A stretch of 35,160 bases of DNA, taken from IMG/VR virus record IMGVR_UViG_3300021134_000012, positions 1 to 35,160 of that record, one strand, 5' to 3'. Made by a program: the position numbers and the translations under genes. Below, piece by piece: positions 24,823-33,352 of this stretch (position 1 is its first letter; the number at the start of each line of letters is the position of its first letter). Source of the DNA: a virus. The notes below the pieces were generated by a model, which ran no database searches, was not told the origin of the DNA, and saw only the letters and a list, made by a program, of their open reading frames with translations.

Positions 24823-25375
24823 AAGGTACGAGGGCTTGTCTGAAGTATACAGACCAAACCCTCTTTCATACGATATTGTTACAGGAAGTGTAGCAATGTT
24901 TAAGGAGTTCAAAAAACTGAACCCACAACTAAATATCGACAACAAGCAGTACAAACAAGTAATTGAGCAAATTAACTTGTACTACATAAAACATCTTCTT
25001 GATACCGGAAATATGGTCTTTATACCAAATGGTTTAGGAAAGATGATGATTCAAAAGAATCAACGGAAACTAAAGCCTACAAAAGACGGATCCTCTAAAT
25101 ATCTCAGAGCCCCAATTAATTGGCCGGAAAGTTACAAGCAAGGAAAAATTATATATTATTTGAATGAAAGTACCGATGGTTTTACGTATCGGTACTTGTG
25201 GCTTAAAAAAGCTTCATACATTGAAAAGAGCAGCATGTGGTTATTGGTCATGACAAAAGAGGCCAAGCGATTACTGAAGGAACGAATTGAGAGTACTGAG
25301 AAAGATTACAAAAGTTTATACAAAGAGCTATTGTCGAAGAAAACAAATATATTCATTAATAACGCAATGAAGTAA
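24800..25375 (+). CDS. IHF/HU-like virion protein (ring-protein candidate), 191 aa
   Basis: Residues about 48-88 resemble the HU/IHF fold: a helix (YKQVIEQINLYYIKHLLDTGN) followed by a strand-turn-strand (VFIPNGLGKMMIQK), where HU has V-I-P-G-F-G. The C-terminal part has INWPESYKQGKIIYYLNES, YRYLWLK and KEAKRLLKERI, typical of crAss-like proteins called IHF subunits in comparative work; I recall that such proteins act as virion ring components in ΦcrAss001. A TTG at 24746 would add 18 residues inside the upstream gene; the ATG at 24800 is preferred. The next start lies one base after the stop. Confidence 0.72.
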   Translation: MVETKQNKRYEGLSEVYRPNPLSYDIVTGSVAMFKEFKKLNPQLNIDNKQYKQVIEQINLYYIKHLLDTGNMVFIPNGLGKMMIQKNQRKLKPTKDGSSKYLRAPINWPESYKQGKIIYYLNESTDGFTYRYLWLKKASYIEKSSMWLLVMTKEAKRLLKERIESTEKDYKSLYKELLSKKTNIFINNAMK

Positions 25376-25376
25376 A

Positions 25377-26303
25377 ATGAAAGACAAACTGATATCACCG
25401 GCCAGAGTATATGCCAGAGTTAAAGAAGAGATGAGATCTTACTTTAACACTGGGGCCATTGATGACTTGCTCTTCCCAATCTGGACAAAAGATTGTATAA
25501 ATAAATTTGAGAATACATATCTTCCATTAAAGGAAGCTGTATTAGACATGCATCACCATAAGTGCACACTTCCTTGCGACTTCAAAGCAGTGAGAGAAGT
25601 ATGGATGACTTTTACTTACGACAAAGGTCCTGTCACATCTCCTCATGTTTTCTATTACCAGACTGACTGCCGTATCAATCCTGCACCTGCTCCAGGTGAA
25701 ATTTGTGAAGATTGTGTACCAGGGTATCAGTGCATGGCTCCTTCTCAAACACCTACACCTGTAGCATTACCATCTCTTTGTGGTGTGCCGCCAGAGTATG
25801 TAGTAACACATAAGGTAATGGAGCAGATGATGTTTCGTTTCCATGTTACAGGGATGCTGAAACCAGGTAATTTTAAAACTATTGGTAAGTGTGCAAATGA
25901 CTCTCCCAACCTTGATGCATATTGCATTGATACATTTGATATTGTGGGTGACAAACTTGTTACCTCTTTTGCTCAAGGTACTGTATACATGGCATACTTT
26001 GCTGAGAATGAAATAGTACCAGAAGACGAAGGTCCTGATGCTGGTTACTATATGATACCAGATAATGACCCATTTGAAAAGTATCTTATTGCATATTTAA
26101 GGTACATGGTTTACCAGCAATTATTTGATCAGAGCACAGATGAAAGCTTTAATCAGATAAAAGCAAAAAGAGATGATGCAGAGGATAAGATGTGGCATGC
26201 TTATACAAATGCAAAAGCCTATGCTGTCAACCAAGATATCTACTCAGTTGAAAGAGCAATAGTAAGAAGTTATAACAAAAACAATAGGTTCAGAATCAGG
26301 TAG
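25377..26303 (+). CDS. Putative head-tail adaptor/ring protein (P22 gp4-like), 308 aa
   Basis: The N terminus is helical (SPARVYARVKEEMRSYF), the middle is beta-rich with FKAVREVWMTFTYDKG and a cysteine segment (ICEDCVPGYQC), and the last third is helical: FEKYLIAYLRYMVYQQLFDQ, then DAEDKMWHAYTNAKAYAVNQ. A helical C terminus after a beta insert fits head-completion proteins that bind the portal, like P22 gp4; crAss-like comparative work places such a protein directly before the muzzle gene. It ends in TAG, the only amber stop among the gene ends I checked, with the next ATG two bases later. Confidence 0.68.
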   Translation: MKDKLISPARVYARVKEEMRSYFNTGAIDDLLFPIWTKDCINKFENTYLPLKEAVLDMHHHKCTLPCDFKAVREVWMTFTYDKGPVTSPHVFYYQTDCRINPAPAPGEICEDCVPGYQCMAPSQTPTPVALPSLCGVPPEYVVTHKVMEQMMFRFHVTGMLKPGNFKTIGKCANDSPNLDAYCIDTFDIVGDKLVTSFAQGTVYMAYFAENEIVPEDEGPDAGYYMIPDNDPFEKYLIAYLRYMVYQQLFDQSTDESFNQIKAKRDDAEDKMWHAYTNAKAYAVNQDIYSVERAIVRSYNKNNRFRIR

Positions 26304-26305
26304 TT

Positions 26306-29300
26306 ATGGCAGGTAATCAAAATATGAATCAAAACAGGGCACTAGCCGGCTTGAATACTGACAACATTATAAGTCAGGTTCAGGAAGGTTATGTTACAGA
26401 TGCACTGAATGCTATCAATGGTTCATTTGATGGGAACCAGGTTACTTATCAGAATGAAGAAGGTAACGTACAGTGCATTACAATGCCTACTGGATATAAG
26501 TGCATTGGGCTAAAAAATATAATGGAGATATCTCAAGTATGGTATTTCATTACTAACACGACTACCAACTATTCTATGATAGGATATGTGGCAAGTAATA
26601 ATTGCACATTTGTTCCTGTCATAGATGATTCTGTATTTGGTAGCGATTTGTTGAATTTCAACATAGCTTACCCTATCCATAAAATTGAAATAAAGACAAC
26701 CAACTGTTCAACTCAATTGTATTGGACAGATAAATATAACCATCGCAGATTTCTTGATATCAATAACCTACCATGGCAGACCGGTTCTCCGGGTGTACTG
26801 GATACAAACAAAATGGAGATACAACCCATTTTTAAAATTCCAGAAATTACACCAACTGCAATAACAGTTGGCGGTAATCTTTTAGAGGGTACATACCAAT
26901 TTGCTATACAGTACTCAAGTATTAAAGGTGAAGGAATGACATCTTGGTATTCGGTAACTAACCCTGTTAGTATCTTCCTTGAGTCAAAGGTATCTGCAAG
27001 TTATAATCTGCAGACAAACTACGCCATCCCATTGGTTATCAGTAATCTTGACATGACAAGATTATATGAATATTTTAATCTTGCCGTAATCAAGACAATT
27101 AATGCAGTGACAACAGTAGAGTATGTTGGCACCTATTATATTCAGACTGATACATACAATCATACCTATACAGGTGATGAACAAAGTAGTACCAATATCC
27201 AATTGACCTTAATGGATATTATGACTCAGAACGACTACTATGATCTGGCCGGTGATCTTACTCAAGTAGATAATACTCTTGTGTGGGCAGACATGGTTAA
27301 AGAAGAGGATATTAGTTATCAAAAGATATTTAACCAAGTCAAGGTACACTGGGGAACTTCTCAGATGCCAGTAGGTCAAACTATTGGTTATCACAATGGA
27401 GTAGAGTGTGCAGAAGCAAAAGGATATTTCAGAGATGAAGTATATGCACTTGAAGGTTGCCTTTTGTTTAATAACGGTAAACAGTCAACACGATTTCATA
27501 TTCCGGGTAGAGAAGCAACTGCATATGATTTAGAAGCAGTTTCTAATGCTGATGAGCAAGCTGTAGTAACAGCAACTTGTCCTGCACCTCTTATGCCAAG
27601 ATGGAAAGTATATAATACCGGTTCAGTACTGGGCTCTTTACCGGGGTCAGCAGATCTTTGTACTGGTATCCGACCATGGCAATATGGTGAGATGTCATAT
27701 TGGGAGTCGGAAGAGATATACCCAAATAATGCTTTTATCTGGGGTACACTGGCTGGTCAACCTACTCGACACCACAAGTTCCCTGATTGTACAGTTACTC
27801 CTATACATGATAGTGCCGTTTCACCTGGTCCAGGTGTGGGCTATTCTCCTGGCTACGTATACCCTATAGGTTTCAAAATAGATATTCAGTCACTCTATAC
27901 TGCAATTATTAACTCTCCTGATCTTACAGAAGCTCAAAAGCGTTCAATTACTGGCTTTAAGATAATGAGATCTGACAGAGCCGGTGAGAGAAGCATTATA
28001 GCAAAGGGTATGTTTTATAATGTAGGACAGTACGATAAAGATGGGTCAACCTATTTTTATCCAAACTACCCATTCAATGATTTGAACCCGGATGTATTTA
28101 TTTCATCAAAGCCTGTAACATCTATTCCTTATACTTGGAACCACAAACTTACAGGCAATACTGATGCAGGTACTCCTTTAAACGATTTCCAAAATAGTAG
28201 ATTTACATTTCATAGTCCTGATACTCATTTCTATCAGCCTTCAGGTATCCAAGATTCATTAATGAACCTTGAGACAGCAGAGTATGGTACTTGTAAAGCT
28301 CACTTTGTAAAAGTTAAAAACAACGCAGGTGAGAAAATCAGAACTATAAATGCACTAGAGATTGCACTTGCTGCAGCTTTTGTGTCTACTGTTGGTATTG
28401 ATATAAATATAAGTAACTCTGCAACGGTTGGAACTACTACTGATACAACCACTACTGTAGATATCCGACCAACATTTAATCCTCAAAACTTCTTCCCGAC
28501 ATATAATAATATGTTGGACATACTGGACAAACTATCTCCATATTATAATTATGGATGGCAGTATAACGCTGTAGGTTATTATACACAATCTACTCCTATA
28601 CCTCAAAACGTAGGAAACAAAATCAGGTTTATTCAGTATGGTGGTTACATCACACCGGGTCTACAAGGAACATTTGGAGATGTTCATCCTATCAATAATA
28701 CAGGAAGAGAATCTTCTGTATATGTTTCTATAGCCGGTAGTATGTTATATCCTCATCAGCAAGTTAATACCAATGGACAGAATCTTGGTGTACCTATAGA
28801 TACATCAAGGAAGATTGCATCGCAAGTTGGCATGCGTGAAAGTTCAACACCTTTCTATGAACCAATATCAGCATACTATGGTTCAATTAAAGCAATACGT
28901 CCTGGTCAATACGGTCAAGTGTTTTCATACAGGCCAATTGACACCGGTACATTTGGTGCATTCTTTGACACTCAAGGTAATCCTATAAATGACCACCCAA
29001 TTGTTTATGGTGGCGATTGCTTTATTAACTTGTTTGCACTCAAGATAAAACATCCATTCTATTTAAAGTCAACAGTTGATAAGCCAGATGGTTTTGATAT
29101 TGATTACAACCAAGATGCTGATCCAAACAATACTTCTCAGGCCTACACAAATACAGGCAACGTAGGTTATCCTATATGGTATTATTCTACTAGCAACCTT
29201 CCATTTGTAGCAGATCCATTGTTGCATGGAGGCTTAGTAAATCTAAATAATAGTCTGAACTGGTTAAATGGTTTATATAACAATATAGGAGCACCCGGCA

Positions 29301-31168
29301 ATAATATATTTACAAATTACTTTGCTGTATTAGGAGCAATGGTTGGAACTATAGTAATCATACCTGTACTTGTCTTAGAGATATTGGAAATATTTGTAGG
29401 ACTGATTACAAGCAACCTGCTCACTACTGTTGGCCTCAAGGTAACTAATCTTGATTACTACCAATATGATGACATCTATGAAAAGGGTATGGCATATTTA
29501 TACGCATATGGTATCCCATATTACTTCTGTGAGTCTCAGGTAAACGTAGATATGCGACAAGCATATAATGACAGAGAAGGTAACTTTTATCCTAATGTGG
29601 CTACCGATATTCCAGATGAGTGGGTACAGGAAACCAATGTGCCTATTGCATTTGACAACACTTATACATATAATAAAACTTACAGTAAACAAAATCATGA
29701 AACTGCTTTTACTGTCCTTAGACCTGATTGGGAACCTGGGCAACAATGTTACATCACTTATAATAACAGAGCTGTATGGAGTGAAGCATCTGACATGGAG
29801 GATACAAGAAATAACTGGCTCGTATATAAGCCGGCAAATACCTTTGACTTCCCGAAATCGTTTGGATCTTTAATTGCAATAGATAGACTGGAATCCAGAG
29901 CTGTAATGGTAAGATATGTAAACCATACACAGTTATATAACGCCCAGGCTACTATTGAAACTACGGCTATAAATGCAGCTCTTGGTACCGGTGCACTATT
30001 CTCCGGTACTCAACCAATTGACTTCAATATGTCTGATTCTGGTTATGCAGGTACTCAGCACAAGTTCTTATTGCAAACAGAGCATGGTCACATCTTTGCT
30101 GATGCAATGAGAGGTCAGATAATCTTAGTTAGAGGTACAGCAATCGAAGAGCTTTCAAATGAAAAATACCACAATGCAAAATGGTTTCAAAATAATTTAC
30201 CATTTAACATTATAAAATATTTTCCAACGTATCCTATTGATAATCATTTTAATGGCTGTGGTTTACATGGTGTGTATGATGATTACTATAAGAGGTTAAT
30301 GTTAACCAAAATTGACTATACTCCATATGACGGAGTTATGTACGATGGTGCTAACTTTTACATAGAGGAACTAGTTACACAAAACGTAAAATTACACTCG
30401 CAAACTACCCTACAAAAAGTAATTGTACAGCTTGGTGACCCAGAGTATTTCTGCAACAAAAGTTGGACAATCAGTTTCTCTTTCTTATCTAATAGCTGGA
30501 TAAGTTGGCATTCTTACATCCCGAATTTCTATGTTCAGAACAGTGTCTCTTTTCAATCAGGTAAGAATGATGACACTTGTACTGTATGGAATCACAACCA
30601 GACGTTTACATTGTTCAATAACTTTTATGGTCAGGATTATCCTTACATCATAGAGTATCCATTCAGTTATCAATACCTTGATCAGCTATTGCAATATGTA
30701 GAGGAGTACATGACTGTATTAAAATACAATGATGAGGGTATCTATATTGAGCCGGATGAAACAGTTTATTACACGCAGACAATTGTCTACAATAAACAAG
30801 CATCTACTGGGTTACTTAACCTTGTACCAAAGGATATTAATAATAGGGCCCAGTACTTTAGTTATCCTAAATACAACCCGGATTCTATAGATATCCTTGT
30901 AACAAAGGTGGACCACATGTATTCCTACAATATGTTGTGGAATAATCTGAAGAGTCCTAACCTTACACAATGGACAAATAACTGTACACCAGAATTAGGT
31001 AATAAAACATTAAATCAGGTTAACTTTGATTACTCAACAAAGAGTTTTCAAAAATATCCTCTCAGGGCCAAAGATACCTTGATCAGGCAAATGTCAAATA
31101 GGGTGTCAATGGCTTACAAAATGATTAGTAAATTTATAGTCGCTAAGACTCAAAACATGATTAGCTAA
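26306..31168 (+). CDS. Muzzle-like tail protein, 1620 aa
   Basis: A very large virion protein in the position of the crAss-like muzzle, which forms the tail nozzle below the ring proteins and closes the DNA channel. The N terminus (ALAGLNTDNI, EGYVTDALNAINGSF, QNEEGNVQCITMPTGYKCIG) reads as a beta-propeller-type tail nozzle start. Most of the protein is beta-rich with Tyr/Asn-rich linkers. Residues 1006-1047 hold a long hydrophobic stretch (FAVLGAMVGTIVIIPVLVLE, then ILEIFVGLI), which could be a membrane-inserting or channel-plug element. Coupled to the next gene by TAATG. Confidence 0.75.
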   Translation: MAGNQNMNQNRALAGLNTDNIISQVQEGYVTDALNAINGSFDGNQVTYQNEEGNVQCITMPTGYKCIGLKNIMEISQVWYFITNTTTNYSMIGYVASNNCTFVPVIDDSVFGSDLLNFNIAYPIHKIEIKTTNCSTQLYWTDKYNHRRFLDINNLPWQTGSPGVLDTNKMEIQPIFKIPEITPTAITVGGNLLEGTYQFAIQYSSIKGEGMTSWYSVTNPVSIFLESKVSASYNLQTNYAIPLVISNLDMTRLYEYFNLAVIKTINAVTTVEYVGTYYIQTDTYNHTYTGDEQSSTNIQLTLMDIMTQNDYYDLAGDLTQVDNTLVWADMVKEEDISYQKIFNQVKVHWGTSQMPVGQTIGYHNGVECAEAKGYFRDEVYALEGCLLFNNGKQSTRFHIPGREATAYDLEAVSNADEQAVVTATCPAPLMPRWKVYNTGSVLGSLPGSADLCTGIRPWQYGEMSYWESEEIYPNNAFIWGTLAGQPTRHHKFPDCTVTPIHDSAVSPGPGVGYSPGYVYPIGFKIDIQSLYTAIINSPDLTEAQKRSITGFKIMRSDRAGERSIIAKGMFYNVGQYDKDGSTYFYPNYPFNDLNPDVFISSKPVTSIPYTWNHKLTGNTDAGTPLNDFQNSRFTFHSPDTHFYQPSGIQDSLMNLETAEYGTCKAHFVKVKNNAGEKIRTINALEIALAAAFVSTVGIDINISNSATVGTTTDTTTTVDIRPTFNPQNFFPTYNNMLDILDKLSPYYNYGWQYNAVGYYTQSTPIPQNVGNKIRFIQYGGYITPGLQGTFGDVHPINNTGRESSVYVSIAGSMLYPHQQVNTNGQNLGVPIDTSRKIASQVGMRESSTPFYEPISAYYGSIKAIRPGQYGQVFSYRPIDTGTFGAFFDTQGNPINDHPIVYGGDCFINLFALKIKHPFYLKSTVDKPDGFDIDYNQDADPNNTSQAYTNTGNVGYPIWYYSTSNLPFVADPLLHGGLVNLNNSLNWLNGLYNNIGAPGNNIFTNYFAVLGAMVGTIVIIPVLVLEILEIFVGLITSNLLTTVGLKVTNLDYYQYDDIYEKGMAYLYAYGIPYYFCESQVNVDMRQAYNDREGNFYPNVATDIPDEWVQETNVPIAFDNTYTYNKTYSKQNHETAFTVLRPDWEPGQQCYITYNNRAVWSEASDMEDTRNNWLVYKPANTFDFPKSFGSLIAIDRLESRAVMVRYVNHTQLYNAQATIETTAINAALGTGALFSGTQPIDFNMSDSGYAGTQHKFLLQTEHGHIFADAMRGQIILVRGTAIEELSNEKYHNAKWFQNNLPFNIIKYFPTYPIDNHFNGCGLHGVYDDYYKRLMLTKIDYTPYDGVMYDGANFYIEELVTQNVKLHSQTTLQKVIVQLGDPEYFCNKSWTISFSFLSNSWISWHSYIPNFYVQNSVSFQSGKNDDTCTVWNHNQTFTLFNNFYGQDYPYIIEYPFSYQYLDQLLQYVEEYMTVLKYNDEGIYIEPDETVYYTQTIVYNKQASTGLLNLVPKDINNRAQYFSYPKYNPDSIDILVTKVDHMYSYNMLWNNLKSPNLTQWTNNCTPELGNKTLNQVNFDYSTKSFQKYPLRAKDTLIRQMSNRVSMAYKMISKFIVAKTQNMIS

Positions 31169-33351
31169 TGGCAAAGAATTGGTTAAAACAATATGCACAG
31201 AATGGTAAAAATATTTCTTTTGAGGAATATTATAAACAAGTACCTAAAAGTAAAAATGATACTTCAGGATATGATTTAAGAACCTTCTATGCAAATAATC
31301 CTGAAGAAGCTTGGAAATTTGCTAATAGTCCAGAAGGACATGCTCCGGATACTTATAAAAAACCAAACCATATTACATTCTCAAATGAATCAATGTATGC
31401 TACTCCTGATAATCCTGGTGGCAAATGGGGATTTGAAAATAATCAAGATGTATTTTATGCTACTCCTCAAAATGTAAAAAATGCAGGTGGAGTTAATAAA
31501 TTAAAAAAGTATTTTCAAGATCAAGAAAAGAATGTAAAACTTGTTTTGCCTAAAAAACAAAATGGAGGTGCTATAGGTAACTGGTGGGATGAACTTACTA
31601 AAGCTAAGTATGGTCAGAATATGCCAAATATGACTGATGAACAAATAGCCATGGTAAGAGATGTCAATCGTGTTACTGATGACCCTTTGATGATACCAGC
31701 TTCACCAAGAGTAAAGGCTCAGTCAGGAACTAAAATATCAAGCAAGGGTTATAAGAAGAACTCTCCAGATAAGAATGAGCCGATGCTTACTATCCCAAGC
31801 AACAGGATAACTATGCAGGATGTAGAGCATCCTGTAATGGCCTACCCTTCTGCCGGCAAAGGCATCATGATGCATCCAGGTGGTGAGTACTACTTTCCTC
31901 ATGCTGATTATGTAACTGAGGTACCTGTTGCTCAAAATGGATGGTCATCTTCTGATCTTGCTAAATTGAGAGAAGCAAATGCCAACTATAAACCTTCTCC
32001 TTATCAAGATATGGACCCTGCTATGTTGCAGCAATATAGAGAGAATCAACGTGTAATGCAACTTGCTGCTACACCTCAAGGTAAAGTACAACTTAAAAAA
32101 GAAGCAGAAGATAAAAAGTATGCAAACAAGAAAAAACAAGAAGTAGCAAAAGATAAAGAAACAAGAAAAGAGCTACAAGAACAATATGCAAGAGATAGAT
32201 TTAATGCAAATCCATCTGTTATAAATCCTGAATATTGGCAAACAGATCCTCAGACAGGTAGGACACCTCAACAACGTCTTGATGACATGGGTACCGATTT
32301 ACAAACAAGGGTATTTCGTGTTGGTACTGATGTAATTGACAACTTGAATCCTGGTGTATGGGTTGCCGGAATGGCAGGTAACCTTGCAAAAGCACCACTT
32401 CGTGCACAGCAACAAAACTCTTACACGCCATATCTATCTGCTCTTGGTGAACCACTTGCATGGGGGATAGGTGAGGAATTAATGGCACCTTACGTAAAAA
32501 ATATATTTGGTAAAAAACCTGTACTATATGGTGAGTCAAATGTAGCTCCACATGACCCATATTCTTCTGTAGCAGATAACTGGCAAAGTGTTACAAGAGG
32601 TCCTGTAATAGCACATGAGCCATTTTCTGAACCATACCCTAATCACCCAGGCTCCATAACACCTGCTACAGGAAATAAAGCTGCTACACTAGTAGAAGTA
32701 CCTGCATTGAATAAACAACAAGAAATATTGCAGAGTTTTGGACTTGACCCTAATAACCCTGGTAAAGTACCTGAAGATATTGTTAGTCTATATAGAGTAC
32801 AAGGCGTAGGAACTCACCCAGATAAAAATATGCTATGGCATCTTCAAGAAAAAGCAAAAAATCAAAAATTAGGTTTATCAAATCAACTTAATTTAGAAAT
32901 GCTTTCAGATCCTGAAAAATATGAATTATCTGCTGGTGAAAAAGATTTTATAGCTAGGGATAAATATCATGGCAAATGGTTTGATAAAAATCCAAAAAAC
33001 TTAGATTTTTATTTAGATCCTGAAACAACTAATGCTCCTGATAATACACCATTAGAAATATTGAAATATGATTTACCAAAATCAGAAGCAATGAAATATA
33101 ATGTTGCTAACTTTGAAGATGCTAAAAGTTTATCTCGTCTTCATGATCAAGAATTTGTTCTTCCAAAAGATTTTGTAGAAAAAGCACAAAGATATCCTGC
33201 ATCTGATTGGCAAAAACTTATAGATCAACACAAAGCATGGGGACTTTTACCTGCAGGATTTACTTTGGGTGCTTTAAAATCAGCAATGTCTCAAGGAGAT
33301 AATAAAAAATACGGTGGTAAATTAACAAAGAACTGGTTACAAAATTATTAA
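31168..33351 (+). CDS. Large virion (possible cargo) protein, 727 aa
   Basis: The N-terminal 130 residues carry a module I know from many Bacteroidota phages: NWLKQYAQNG, SGYDLRTFYANNPEEAW, GHAPDTYKKPNHITFSNES, then a tyrosine-proline strand. A second recurring module is IPSNRITMQDVEHPVMAYPS followed by IMMHPGGEYYFPHADYVTEV (about 208-250). The rest is helical, Lys/Gln/Glu-rich and disordered, and the C terminus (KLTKNWLQNY) echoes the N-terminal NWLKQY. No enzyme motif is evident. Position after the muzzle gene and low complexity suggest an internal or ejected virion protein. Coupled upstream by TAATG; the next gene begins one base after the stop. Confidence 0.72.
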   Translation: MAKNWLKQYAQNGKNISFEEYYKQVPKSKNDTSGYDLRTFYANNPEEAWKFANSPEGHAPDTYKKPNHITFSNESMYATPDNPGGKWGFENNQDVFYATPQNVKNAGGVNKLKKYFQDQEKNVKLVLPKKQNGGAIGNWWDELTKAKYGQNMPNMTDEQIAMVRDVNRVTDDPLMIPASPRVKAQSGTKISSKGYKKNSPDKNEPMLTIPSNRITMQDVEHPVMAYPSAGKGIMMHPGGEYYFPHADYVTEVPVAQNGWSSSDLAKLREANANYKPSPYQDMDPAMLQQYRENQRVMQLAATPQGKVQLKKEAEDKKYANKKKQEVAKDKETRKELQEQYARDRFNANPSVINPEYWQTDPQTGRTPQQRLDDMGTDLQTRVFRVGTDVIDNLNPGVWVAGMAGNLAKAPLRAQQQNSYTPYLSALGEPLAWGIGEELMAPYVKNIFGKKPVLYGESNVAPHDPYSSVADNWQSVTRGPVIAHEPFSEPYPNHPGSITPATGNKAATLVEVPALNKQQEILQSFGLDPNNPGKVPEDIVSLYRVQGVGTHPDKNMLWHLQEKAKNQKLGLSNQLNLEMLSDPEKYELSAGEKDFIARDKYHGKWFDKNPKNLDFYLDPETTNAPDNTPLEILKYDLPKSEAMKYNVANFEDAKSLSRLHDQEFVLPKDFVEKAQRYPASDWQKLIDQHKAWGLLPAGFTLGALKSAMSQGDNKKYGGKLTKNWLQNY

Positions 33352-33352
33352 T

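Noticed and set aside
26301-26303. Amber recoding in this window
   Set aside because: All long genes are intact with the standard code and no in-frame TAG is needed to explain them.
32219-32560. Antisense ORF of 113 codons within the 727-residue virion protein
   Set aside because: Low-complexity shadow (His/Gln/Leu-rich) of a supported + strand gene.
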